NCBI GenBank assembly: GCA_944380605.1
Contig: CALWIA010000027.1
Span: forward strand, 233,775-297,774
Length of the DNA stretch: 64,000 nucleotides
Origin: an uncultured Lachnospiraceae bacterium
GTDB taxonomy: Bacteria > Bacillota > Clostridia > Lachnospirales > Lachnospiraceae
Direction: 5' to 3'
The notes under the pieces were generated by a model. It was given only the letters and a program-made list of their open reading frames with translations, was not told the origin of the DNA and made no database searches. The position numbers and the translations under genes were made by a program. Shown piece by piece: positions 34,575 through 42,721 of this stretch; the stretch's first letter is position 1; the number at the start of each line of letters is the position of its first letter.

Positions 34575-36161
34575 ATGCTGAAATTTTCGATTTTATTTGC
34601 CACATCCCGAAAAGCAGTCATCGAAGTGGAAGACTTCGGCGTCTGGGAGACGACGAAGCCCTATGAAATCTGGCTGGACGGAGAAAAAGTCCTGGAAAGC
34701 CAAAAAGCGGTGGAGACGGTGACGGGCCTGAAGCCGGACACGGTTTACCGGGCGCAGATCCGCACGGCGGACGACCAGTCGGAGGAAGTGGAACTTAAGA
34801 CCCGGTATGAGTCGGTGACCCTGAATGTAAAGCGGTTCAACGCCATGGGCGACGGCGTTCACGACGATACCGCGGCTATCCAGGCGGCAATCATGGCCTG
34901 CCCCAAAGACGGCCGGGTGTACCTGCCCAAAGGCGTGTACCGGGTGACCAGCCTGTTTTTAAAGAGCGACCTCTGCATCGACCTGGACGACGAGGCGGTG
35001 CTCTCCGGCTCCGTGGTCCGCGAGGACATTCCGGTACTGCCGGGCATGATCCAGAGTCAGGACGAGACCTTTGACTACAACCTGGGCACCTGGGAGGGCA
35101 ACCCCCTGGACTGCTTTGCCAGCCTGTTTACCGGCATTCACGTGTCCAATGTGGTGATTACCGGCGGCGGCGTCCTGGACGGCAACGCGTCGGAGGAAAA
35201 CTGGTGGGAGGACGACCGGGCCAAGATCATCGCCTTCCGCCCCCGCATGATTTTCCTGAATCACTGTGAAAATGTGACGGTGCACGGCCTGACCATCCAG
35301 AACAGCCCGTCCTGGAACCTGCATCCGTATTTTTCCAAAAACATCCGGTTCCTGTGCCTGACCATTTTAAATCCCTGGGATTCCCCCAACACCGACGGCA
35401 TGGATCCGGAGTCGGTCAACGGCCTGGAAGTGGTGGGCGTGCATTTTTCCCTGGGCGACGACTGCATCGCCGTCAAGTCCGGCAAGTACTACATGGGCCA
35501 CAAGTATAAAGAGCCGTCCCAGAACATCGAGATCCGTCAGTGCTGGATGCAGAACGGCCACGGAGCCGTCTCCATCGGCAGTGAAATGGCCGGCGGCGTA
35601 AAAAACCTCCACGCCCACAAGTGCATTTTCGACAATACGGACCGGGGCCTGCGGATCAAGACCCGCCGGGGCCGGGGCAAGGACGCGGCCATTGAGAACA
35701 TCTGCTTTGAAGACATTCAGATGGACCAGGTGCGGACGCCCTTTGTGGTCAATTCGTTCTACAACTGCTGCGATCCGGACGCTCACTCCGACTACGTCAA
35801 GTGCAAGAGCCCGCTGCCGGTGGACGAACGGACGCCGTCGGTAAACCATCTGACCTTCCGCAACATCGTCTGTCACAACTGCCACGCGGCCGGCGCCTTT
35901 ATCTACGGACTGCCGGAGCAGAAAATTGACCGGGTGGAAATGGAAAACATCCAGGTGGACTACGCGGAAAATCCGGTTCCCATGGAGCCGGCCATGATGG
36001 ACGACCTGGGCGAAACCACCCTTATGGGCCTGTACATCAACAATGCCAAAGAACTGATTCTGAACAACGTTACGGTAGAAGGAAACGAGGGAGAAGCCTT
36101 TGATTTCCACAACATCGACCGGCTGGTAATCGACGGAGAAGACAGGGGGAAACTTTCATGA
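34575..36161 (+). CDS. GH28 polygalacturonase-type glycosidase
   Basis: 528-residue right-handed beta-helix enzyme of family GH28. All catalytic signatures are present: NTDGMD (272-277), GDDCIA (294-299), NGHGAVSIG (about 327-335) and RGLRIKT (about 357-363). An N-terminal fibronectin-like region of about 80 residues (DTVYRAQIRTADD) precedes the helix, as in exo-acting PehX-like enzymes. No signal peptide, so it is expected to cut galacturonate from imported oligogalacturonides in the cytoplasm. It overlaps the next gene by 4 bp. Confidence 0.93.
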   Translation: MLKFSILFATSRKAVIEVEDFGVWETTKPYEIWLDGEKVLESQKAVETVTGLKPDTVYRAQIRTADDQSEEVELKTRYESVTLNVKRFNAMGDGVHDDTAAIQAAIMACPKDGRVYLPKGVYRVTSLFLKSDLCIDLDDEAVLSGSVVREDIPVLPGMIQSQDETFDYNLGTWEGNPLDCFASLFTGIHVSNVVITGGGVLDGNASEENWWEDDRAKIIAFRPRMIFLNHCENVTVHGLTIQNSPSWNLHPYFSKNIRFLCLTILNPWDSPNTDGMDPESVNGLEVVGVHFSLGDDCIAVKSGKYYMGHKYKEPSQNIEIRQCWMQNGHGAVSIGSEMAGGVKNLHAHKCIFDNTDRGLRIKTRRGRGKDAAIENICFEDIQMDQVRTPFVVNSFYNCCDPDAHSDYVKCKSPLPVDERTPSVNHLTFRNIVCHNCHAAGAFIYGLPEQKIDRVEMENIQVDYAENPVPMEPAMMDDLGETTLMGLYINNAKELILNNVTVEGNEGEAFDFHNIDRLVIDGEDRGKLS

Positions 36162-36973
36162 GAATCGCGACGACAGGAACCTTGAATACCGGGGATACCT
36201 TTCTGGTGTTCCATGGGCCGTATAAGGAAATCATTCCGCGGATGGCGGCGGCCGGCTACGACGCCGTAGAGATGCACATCTTTGATTCGGCGGCCATCGA
36301 CCGGAAGGAACTGTGGGATACGCTGAAGGAGAACGGCATGACGCTGACGTCCATCGGCACCGGTTCCGTATACGGCCGGAAGCACTACAATCTGGTGGAT
36401 CACGACCCGGCGGTGCGCCAGGCGGCCATAAAACACCTGGAACAGCATATGATCACGGCGGAGCCGGATCAGAGCCTGGTGATTCTGGGCCTGGTGGCGG
36501 GACGGTTTTCCGACTGCTCCGGACCGGAAGAGTTCAAGGCCAACCTGGAAGACAGCCTGTACCAGCTGGACCGGCTGGCCCAGAGCCATGACGTAAAACT
36601 GGGATTTGAGATCATGAACCAGTTTGAAAGCGACTATCTGACCACCATCGCGGAAGGCGTGGACTATTTAAAAGCCCATGATTTCAAGCGGATCCGCCTG
36701 CACATCGACACGGTGCATATGAACATCGAAGAGGCGGACATCGGCGCGGCCATCCGGAAGGCGGAGGGCTATATCGGACATGTGCATCTGGCGGACAACG
36801 ACCGCTGGTATCCGGGCCATGCCCACTACAACTTTAAGGAAACGCTGCAGGCGTTAAAGGACATTCACTACAGCGGAGCGCTGGCCCTGGAGACCAACTG
36901 CCTGCCGTCGGAGGAAGTGTCCGCCAGAAAGAGCCTGCAGTATCTGCAGATGCTTATGGAAGAGCTGAATTAA
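36158..36973 (+). CDS. sugar phosphate isomerase/epimerase family TIM barrel
   Basis: 271-residue xylose-isomerase-like TIM barrel (AP endonuclease 2 family). Metal-binding stretches are visible: LGFEIMN (Glu), RLHIDTVHMNIEE (Asp, His), YIGHVHLADNDRW (His, Asp) and a late ALALETN (Glu). Starts with ATG overlapping the GH28 stop. Exact substrate unknown; in this context an epimerase or isomerase of a uronate or keto-uronate is plausible, for example feeding the tagaturonate reductase. Confidence 0.8.
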   Translation: MRIATTGTLNTGDTFLVFHGPYKEIIPRMAAAGYDAVEMHIFDSAAIDRKELWDTLKENGMTLTSIGTGSVYGRKHYNLVDHDPAVRQAAIKHLEQHMITAEPDQSLVILGLVAGRFSDCSGPEEFKANLEDSLYQLDRLAQSHDVKLGFEIMNQFESDYLTTIAEGVDYLKAHDFKRIRLHIDTVHMNIEEADIGAAIRKAEGYIGHVHLADNDRWYPGHAHYNFKETLQALKDIHYSGALALETNCLPSEEVSARKSLQYLQMLMEELN

Positions 36974-36977
36974 CATC

Positions 36978-38306
36978 ATGCTGTTTAACAGAAAAAGCCT
37001 GATCAATTTAATGGTGCCGCTGATTCTGGAACAGATCTTTCTGGGAACCATTGGAATTGCGGATATGGTTATGGTGGCCCCGGTGGGGGAAACCGCCATA
37101 TCCGGCATTTCCCTGGTCAATTCCATCAATATGCTGTTTCAGAGCATGTTTTCGGCGCTGGCCGCCGGAGGCGGAATCCTGGCGTCGCAGTATCTGGGAA
37201 AACGGGAACGGGATCATGCCAACGGGACAGCCAGGCAGCTGCTGGTGCTGTCCCTTTGTTTTTCCGCTGCCATTGCGGCGGTGTGCTGCGCCGGCAACCA
37301 GTGGTTTCTGCGCCGGCTGTTCCCGACGGCGGAAGCGGCGGTGCTGAAAGAAGCGGTTACGTATTTTTACCTGTCGGCCCTGGCCTATCCCTGCATTATG
37401 GTATTCGACGCCTGCGGCGCCCTGTTCCGGGGCATGGGAGAATCCCGGATTCCGCTGTGCGGTTCCTCTCTGATGTGCGTGGGAAATATTTTCCTCAACG
37501 CCATTTTCATCTTCGGACTGGACTGGGGCGTCTTCGGCGCGGGATTTGCGTCCCTGTGCGCCAAGGCCATTGGAACGGCGCTGCTGCTCTGGTTTCTGTC
37601 CAAACGCCGCTTCAGCATCAGCCTGCGGCATATGGCGGGGCTGAGGGCCGAGCCGGTGATTCTGAAAAATATCTTCCGGCTGGCGGTGCCTATGGCCATG
37701 GAAGACGGCATCTTCCACGTAGGCAAGCTGCTGGTGCAGGGGGTGGTGACCTCTTACGGCACCACGGCTATCGCCGCCAACGCGGTGGCGCTGACGGTGG
37801 CGGACTTTACCCAGATGCCGGTGTATGCCATCGGACTGGGGCTGACCACGGTGGTGGGCCAGTGCATCGGCGCGGGAGAGACGGGGCAGGCGCGGCGGTA
37901 TGCGGGAAACATCCTGAAGGTGTCCTTTGTGCTGGCGGCAGTGCTGTCGGCGGCCACCTTTATCGGAGCGGAGCCCATTGCCCGGCTGTACCAGCTGACG
38001 CAGGAGACCAAAGAGACCACCATGTCCCTGATCCGGTTCCACGCCCTGATCTGCGGAACCGTCTGGGTCTGCGCCTTCAACATTCCCTGCGTGCTGCGGG
38101 CCGCCAGCGACGTCAACTTCAACCTGGCAGTGTCCATTTTTTCCATGTGGCTGTTCCGGGTGGGATTCAGCTATGTGTTCCGGGAGACCACGGACATCGG
38201 CGTTTTAAGCGTCTGGATGGCCATGGGCATGGACTGGCTGTTCCGGGGCGCGGTCTATATGGCGCGGTTTTTAAACGGCGCCTGGCTGCACAAACGGTTT
38301 ATCTGA
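36978..38306 (+). CDS. MATE family efflux transporter
   Basis: 442-residue, 12-helix MATE exporter (MVPLILEQIFLGTIGIADMVMV at the start; GDxxxGxxE-type family features in both halves). The start is 4 bp after the previous stop, so it belongs to the same operon. MATE proteins usually export drugs or metabolites with Na+ or H+; finding one inside a pectin block is uncommon. It could expel a toxic sugar intermediate or plant phenolics co-released with pectin; this is speculation. Confidence 0.92.
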   Translation: MLFNRKSLINLMVPLILEQIFLGTIGIADMVMVAPVGETAISGISLVNSINMLFQSMFSALAAGGGILASQYLGKRERDHANGTARQLLVLSLCFSAAIAAVCCAGNQWFLRRLFPTAEAAVLKEAVTYFYLSALAYPCIMVFDACGALFRGMGESRIPLCGSSLMCVGNIFLNAIFIFGLDWGVFGAGFASLCAKAIGTALLLWFLSKRRFSISLRHMAGLRAEPVILKNIFRLAVPMAMEDGIFHVGKLLVQGVVTSYGTTAIAANAVALTVADFTQMPVYAIGLGLTTVVGQCIGAGETGQARRYAGNILKVSFVLAAVLSAATFIGAEPIARLYQLTQETKETTMSLIRFHALICGTVWVCAFNIPCVLRAASDVNFNLAVSIFSMWLFRVGFSYVFRETTDIGVLSVWMAMGMDWLFRGAVYMARFLNGAWLHKRFI

Positions 38307-38314
38307 GAGAAAAA

Positions 38315-38328
38315 TGAAAGCGCTTACA
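38315..38328 (+). promoter_or_regulatory. cre-like operator upstream of uxaB promoter
   Basis: TGAAAGCGCTTACA fits the catabolite-responsive element consensus TGWAANCGNTNWCA bound by CcpA, and is also related to LacI-family half-sites. It lies 9 bp ahead of the -35 box. Confidence 0.75.
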
Positions 38329-38336
38329 AAAAAGGG

Positions 38337-38365
38337 TTGCAATGTGTACGGAAATGTTGTATAGT
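38337..38365 (+). promoter_or_regulatory. uxaB promoter
   Basis: TTGCAA (38337-38342), 17-bp spacer, TATAGT (38360-38365). It gives the tagaturonate reductase gene a transcript separate from the upstream operon. Confidence 0.8.
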
Positions 38366-38379
38366 AACCTTAGATGAAA

Positions 38380-38395
38380 TTGTAAGCCCTTACAA
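38380..38395 (+). promoter_or_regulatory. LacI-type operator downstream of uxaB promoter
   Basis: TTGTAAGCCCTTACAA is a near-perfect palindrome (TTGTAAG-NN-CTTACAA) just after the -10 box, where a bound repressor would block transcription. Its half-site resembles the upstream cre-like element. Confidence 0.72.
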
Positions 38396-38421
38396 AATAA
38401 GATTATGGAGGTCGGCAGACA

Positions 38422-39759
38422 ATGAGCAATGTGAAAGAAACAGTCATGCAGTTTGGCGAAGGCGGATTCTTAAGAGGCTTTGTGGATTACTTTTTCCACA
38501 AACTGAGAGAGAAGGGCCTGTACGATGGCAAGATCGTAGTGGTGCAGCCCATCGAGAAGGGTATGTGCCAGGTGCTGGCAGACCAGAACTGTGAGTACAA
38601 CCTGTTCCTGCGGGGCATTGAGAACGGACAGGTGGTCAATGAGCATACCCACATCACGTCCATTTCCCGGGCGCTGAACCCCTACACCCAGTACGATGAG
38701 TACATCAAGCTGGCGGAGAACCCGGATCTGCGGGTGATCGTGTCCAACACTACGGAAGCCGGCATCGAATACCTGGGCACCGAGAAGCTGACGGATACGC
38801 CGCCCAAGTCCTATCCCGCCAAGCTGACCCAGTTCCTGTACAAGAGATTTACGCTGGGCTTAAAGGGATTTATCCTGCTGCCCTGCGAACTGATCGACAA
38901 CAACGCGGACAACTTAAAGAAGTGCGTGCTGCAGTACGCGGACCTGTGGCAGCTGGGCGATGGCTTCAAGAACTGGATCGAGACGGAGAATGATTTCTGC
39001 AATACCCTGGTAGACCGGATTGTAACCGGATACCCCAGAGACGAAGCGGAAGAGCTGGGCAAGCAGATCGGCTACGAAGACAAGCTGATCGATACCGCGG
39101 AAATCTTCCATCTGTGGGTCATCGAAGGCCATCACGAGGATGAGCTTCCCTTCAACAAGGCCGGCTACAACATCGTATGGACCGACGACGCGAAGCCCTA
39201 CAAGAAGAGAAAAGTCCGCATCTTAAACGGCGGCCATACCTCCATGGTGCTGGGCGCCAGACTGTACGGCCTGAGCACCGTAGGCGAGTGCCTGAAGGAC
39301 GCCACCGTCAGCGCCTTCCTGAAGAAGTGCATCTTTGACGAGATCGTGCCTACGCTGGGCAATACCGATACTGACAAGAAGTTCGGCGAAGCGGTGCTGG
39401 AGCGGTTTTCCAACCCCTTCATCAAGCATCAGCTGCTGTCCATCGCTCTGAACTCTGTCAGCAAATTCCAGGTGCGGGTGCTGCCCACCATTCTGGAATA
39501 CAAAGAGAAATTCGGCAAATATCCGACGGCTCTGACCTTCTCCATGGCGGCTCTCATCGCGTTCTACCGCACCGACGAAGCCAACGACGGCGAAGAGATC
39601 ATGAAGTTTATGAAGACCGCTTCCGTAGAAGAGATTATGAAGCGGGAAGACTACTGGCATGAAGACCTGACCGAGATGATCCCGATGGTACAGGAGTACT
39701 ACGACCTCATCGAGAGCAAGGGCATGGCAGAAGCCTACAAGAAAGTGCTGGAAGCATAA
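38422..39759 (+). CDS. uxaB: tagaturonate reductase
   Basis: 445-residue mannitol dehydrogenase family enzyme, best matching tagaturonate (altronate) reductase of galacturonate catabolism. N-terminal NAD-binding QFGEGGFLRGFVDYF; catalytic pattern K-x4-N-x2-H in KVRILNGGH (K264, N269, H272). RYxxEE-type regions fit a soluble NADH enzyme. The partner genes uxaC and uxaA are not in the window. Expression appears individually controlled by an operator-flanked promoter. Confidence 0.85.
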   Translation: MSNVKETVMQFGEGGFLRGFVDYFFHKLREKGLYDGKIVVVQPIEKGMCQVLADQNCEYNLFLRGIENGQVVNEHTHITSISRALNPYTQYDEYIKLAENPDLRVIVSNTTEAGIEYLGTEKLTDTPPKSYPAKLTQFLYKRFTLGLKGFILLPCELIDNNADNLKKCVLQYADLWQLGDGFKNWIETENDFCNTLVDRIVTGYPRDEAEELGKQIGYEDKLIDTAEIFHLWVIEGHHEDELPFNKAGYNIVWTDDAKPYKKRKVRILNGGHTSMVLGARLYGLSTVGECLKDATVSAFLKKCIFDEIVPTLGNTDTDKKFGEAVLERFSNPFIKHQLLSIALNSVSKFQVRVLPTILEYKEKFGKYPTALTFSMAALIAFYRTDEANDGEEIMKFMKTASVEEIMKREDYWHEDLTEMIPMVQEYYDLIESKGMAEAYKKVLEA

Positions 39760-39781
39760 AACCGATAGATAGCCTTAAACA

Positions 39782-39950
39782 GGGGGTATTGTGACAAAAT
39801 CAGTCACAATGCTCCCTGAATTTTTCAGGGAAGAAAATAGCCGCCACTACTGCAATAGTGACGGCTGACCTCGTTTGAGGTAAAGTCATTTGCTATTTAG
39901 GGTAGGCCATGCGTTTCTGGCTTTCTCTTTTTCTATTTCAAATATAGCAC
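39782..39950 (-). pseudogene. structured element, possible remnant of a small type I toxin locus
   Basis: On the minus strand a short open stretch ends in EKEKARNAWPTLNSK-stop (TGA at 39888-39886), followed by GACCTC..GAGGT, the hairpin AGCCGTCACTA/TAGTGGCGGCT, CCCTGAA/TTCAGGG and ATTGTGAC/GTCACAAT. From memory this order resembles the 3' part of small holin-like toxin genes of Lachnospiraceae, whose N-terminal membrane helix is missing here. The last two hairpins may also terminate uxaB on the plus strand. Identity is tentative. Confidence 0.35.
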
Positions 39951-40038
39951 ATCTGGCAGCGGGACGCAAGGTCTTATATGGAATTAACGAAAACGCCAAA
40001 ATTGAAACCCGGGACTTCACACTTTTTTCACAAAAAAA

Positions 40039-40065
40039 TTAGCACTCATCTCTTGACAGTGCTAA
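40039..40065 (+). promoter_or_regulatory. CIRCE operator (HrcA site)
   Basis: TTAGCACTC-N9-CAGTGCTAA, one mismatch from the CIRCE inverted repeat (GAGTGCTAA in the right arm). It overlaps the -35 box of the hsp20 promoter, so HrcA would repress both small heat-shock genes. Confidence 0.92.
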
Positions 40066-40081
40066 CAATATGTGTTATATT
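40053..40081 (+). promoter_or_regulatory. hsp20 operon promoter
   Basis: TTGACA (40053-40058), 17-bp spacer, TATATT (40076-40081), embedded in the CIRCE element. The leader is about 110 nt. Confidence 0.88.
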
Positions 40082-40199
40082 ACAGCTAGAACAAAGGAAG
40101 GGAGACAGAAAGAGGGAATCCGGAGAGATTCCCGGATGCGTTCCCTTTCAGAGGTTCCAAAGAAACAAGGTATTCAAGAAGAAAAAGGAGAGATGAGTT

Positions 40200-40634
40200 A
40201 TGTTGATGCCTAGTATTTTTGGAGAGAGTTTCCTGGATGATTTCTTCGATTTTCCGTTTGAGAACCGTTTCCAGACTGCGGGAACCGGTACGGAACTGAT
40301 GAAGACCGATATAAAAGATACGGAAGACGGCTATGAAGTGACCATGAACCTGCCCGGCGTAAAGAAAGAAGACGTCAAGGCGGAGTTAAAGGACGGTTAC
40401 CTGACCATCAGCGCCAGCGCCAACTCCAACCGGGACGAGCAGGATTCCAATGGCCGCTACATCCGCAGAGAGCGCTACAGTGGCTCCTGCAGCAGAAGCT
40501 TTTACGTAGGCGACCAGATTACGGAAGCCGACATCAAGGCCAGATTTGAAAATGGCACGCTGACCATGCAGATTCCGAAGAAGGAAGAAAAGCCCGCGGT
40601 GGAAGACAAGAAGTACATCGCCATTGAAGGATAA
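40200..40634 (+). CDS. hsp20: small heat-shock protein Hsp20, copy 1
   Basis: 144-residue alpha-crystallin-type chaperone, an ATP-independent holdase. N-terminal MLMPSIFGESFLDDFFDFPFE, alpha-crystallin domain with MNLPGVKKEDVKAELKDGYL and the conserved FENGTLTMQIPKKE strand near the end, C-terminal IxI-like tail short. First gene under the CIRCE promoter, 17 bp ahead of a paralogue with the same N-terminal and C-terminal sequences. Confidence 0.95.
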   Translation: MLMPSIFGESFLDDFFDFPFENRFQTAGTGTELMKTDIKDTEDGYEVTMNLPGVKKEDVKAELKDGYLTISASANSNRDEQDSNGRYIRRERYSGSCSRSFYVGDQITEADIKARFENGTLTMQIPKKEEKPAVEDKKYIAIEG

Positions 40635-40651
40635 AAAAGGAGGAAGGATTT

Positions 40652-41116
40652 ATGTTGATGCCCAGCATTTTTGGAGAAGATCTGTTTGATGATTTTATGA
40701 GAGGATTTCCGTTTTATGACGACAAGGACATGAGACGGATGGAGAAACGGCTGTACGGCCACCACAGCAAGAACCTGATGAAGACGGATATCAAGGAGAC
40801 CGACGGCGGCTATGAACTGGAAATGGACCTGCCGGGATTTACCAAAGACGAAGTCAAGGTTTCCCTGGAAAACGGCTATCTGACCATCAGCGCCGCCAAG
40901 GGACTGGACCAGGACGAGCAGGAGAAGAAGACCGGCCGCTACATCCGCAGAGAGCGGTACGCGGGGGCCTGCGAGAGAACCTTCTATGTCGGCGAAGACC
41001 TGACCCAGGAAGATATCAAAGGCGAGTTCAAACACGGGATCCTGAAACTGACGATTCCGAAGAAAGAAGCCAAGCCCGCGGTGGAAGAAAAGAAATACAT
41101 TTCCATTGAAGGATAA
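40652..41116 (+). CDS. hsp20: small heat-shock protein Hsp20, copy 2
   Basis: 154-residue paralogue of the preceding gene. It shares MLMPSIFGE.., TGRYIRRERYAG and the ending PAVEEKKYISIEG, but has a distinct basic N-terminal segment (MRRMEKRLYGHHSKN). GFTKDEVKVSLENGYL marks the crystallin domain. The pair looks like a local duplication; two forms may build mixed oligomers. AGGAGG precedes the ATG. Confidence 0.95.
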   Translation: MLMPSIFGEDLFDDFMRGFPFYDDKDMRRMEKRLYGHHSKNLMKTDIKETDGGYELEMDLPGFTKDEVKVSLENGYLTISAAKGLDQDEQEKKTGRYIRRERYAGACERTFYVGEDLTQEDIKGEFKHGILKLTIPKKEAKPAVEEKKYISIEG

Positions 41117-41121
41117 AAATG

Positions 41122-41160
41122 CCGGGAGACATCCCCAAAAGATGTCTCCCGGTTTTTTTT
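41122..41160 (+). terminator. terminator of the hsp20 operon
   Basis: CCGGGAGACATC pairs with GATGTCTCCCGG over an 7-nt loop, then eight T. Confidence 0.93.
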
Positions 41161-41164
41161 ATGC

Positions 41165-41288
41165 GATAGGAAATTTTATTTCCTATCATATAAAAAAGAC
41201 GCTTCACCGAGGATACGCACTCGCGCATGAGGCAGATGCTGCCTGACGGCAGCTGCGCTCGGCGCAAGTGTGCGCCAAGGCGCACACT
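41165..41288. repeat. palindromic intergenic repeat element
   Basis: Two perfect inverted repeats bracket a GC-rich core: GATAGGAAA/TTTCCTATC (41165-41187) and AGTGTGCGCC/GGCGCACACT (41267-41288), with smaller repeats such as AGGCAG/CTGCCT between. The right palindrome overlaps the stop codon of the AraC gene. It has the look of a dispersed REP/MITE-like element; a 13-base piece of the left arm also occurs after the mreB terminator (16199). Confidence 0.55.
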
Positions 41289-42543
41289 ATGGGGTTGTCT
41301 CGGAATTGTTTTTCAGATTCATCCGGATAGAGTCCCGGTAGCCCTTGGGCGACTGTCCCTGCAGCTTCTTGAAGGTCCGGGCGTAGTAGTTGGCGTCGGA
41401 AAAGCCGCACTGGACGGCAATCTCCTGTATGGACAGGGACGTGGTGTTTAAAAGGATCAGGGACTGGTGAATCCGGGTGCTGTTGATGTAGTCGGTCAGG
41501 GTCATGGACACTTCCTTTTTAAAAAGGGAAGACAGATAGCTGTTGGTAACGGAGCACAGCCGCGCCATGGAATCCAAGGACAGGTTTTCCGCGTAGTGAA
41601 AGTCGATGTAGTCCAGGCAGGTCTGCACCAGAGAGGAGTAGCCCCGCCGGGAGTAGTTTTTCACCAGCAGGCAGTATTTGCGCACAATGGTAGGCGCGAA
41701 GGCGTCCAGGGAAGAAAGGCTGGTCATGGACTCCAGCTGCACGGCGATCTGGGTAGACAAATTGTCGATGTGCAGGGGGTGGACATGGCCGTTCTGTGCC
41801 GCTTTGCGGCACAGAGTGCTCAAAATCACCAGCATATTTTTGCGGTTGCGCACCGGGTCCGCCGTCCGGGGCATCAGCTTGTACTGGTTGAACTGGATCT
41901 GCAGCGCCAGGGCGGCTTCCGCGTTGCCGGCGGCGACGGCGTTCATCATCTCCCCCTCGATCCGGTAGCGTTCCTCAATGGCCTTTGCCGCCAGGTCGGA
42001 TTTGCTGGGTATGGCGTAGCTGCCGTAGGAAGGGTGGCTGGACGATAAGTCCCGGTATTCCAGATAGACGGAATCCATGGGGAAGCCGGCGATTTTGGAA
42101 AAGAAAAAGGCCGATGCCGCGGACCAGGTATCAAAGGAACCGGGAATGGGTATCCTGTTGTAGAATTCCTGCAGATCCGGCTGCAGTTCCGGCGAGATGT
42201 GAAACCGGTCCATCAGAGCCAGGAAATCCCGCAGCTGCAGCGGCTGAAACATCACGGGGCCAGCGGCCAGCACGCGGATGCCGGTCCGGGACGCGGCCGG
42301 TTCTGGCAGCCGCAGCACGGCATAGTGGAGATGAAACTCATCGGTCAGCTGGTACAGGACGCCATCCTTTAACTGTTCCCGCGCCGGCTCCAGCAGTTTC
42401 TGGTAATCGAAGCCGGGAAACAGCTGCTGGCGCAGCCGGTAGTCCAGCTGTTCCGGACAGAACCCAGGGGAAGCATGGGAAACGGCAAAAAACTGAATGC
42501 CGAGGGCCTGAAAATATTCCCGCGCCACAGAGAGCAGATCCAT
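41287..42543 (-). CDS. AraC family transcriptional regulator
   Basis: 418-residue regulator; the start at 42543 has GGAGGT upstream, the longer frame does not. A large N-terminal ligand-sensing part (about 1-300) is followed by the AraC DNA-binding domain (about 310-415: SLDSMARLCSVTNSYLSSLFKKEV and IQEIAVQCGFSDANYYARTFKK). It is divergent from the HAD-GH3-GPH-TM2-GUS operon, which it most likely controls in response to a glucuronide or related sugar. Confidence 0.88.
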   Translation of the reverse strand: MDLLSVAREYFQALGIQFFAVSHASPGFCPEQLDYRLRQQLFPGFDYQKLLEPAREQLKDGVLYQLTDEFHLHYAVLRLPEPAASRTGIRVLAAGPVMFQPLQLRDFLALMDRFHISPELQPDLQEFYNRIPIPGSFDTWSAASAFFFSKIAGFPMDSVYLEYRDLSSSHPSYGSYAIPSKSDLAAKAIEERYRIEGEMMNAVAAGNAEAALALQIQFNQYKLMPRTADPVRNRKNMLVILSTLCRKAAQNGHVHPLHIDNLSTQIAVQLESMTSLSSLDAFAPTIVRKYCLLVKNYSRRGYSSLVQTCLDYIDFHYAENLSLDSMARLCSVTNSYLSSLFKKEVSMTLTDYINSTRIHQSLILLNTTSLSIQEIAVQCGFSDANYYARTFKKLQGQSPKGYRDSIRMNLKNNSETTP

Positions 42544-42721
42544 AGGCTTTGCACCTCCTGTTTCCAATGGTTTTTCGGCAATCCGCACAATTTTTGGATA
42601 AAACACGCTAAAAATTTGCTAAAAATGATGGTAGCATAAAATCGTGCTGAAATCAAGAAAAATAGTTCTATGTGAATCGCCGCAAAACCGGTATAGTAAA
42701 GACAAAGGAGGTACGTGGGGA

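Noticed and set aside
39781..39900. CRISPR-like repeats in the hairpin-rich interval
   Set aside because: The hairpins have different sequences and no regular spacers.
39978..40196. 72-codon open frame upstream of hsp20
   Set aside because: It runs through the CIRCE element and hsp20 promoter, so it lies outside the likely transcript.
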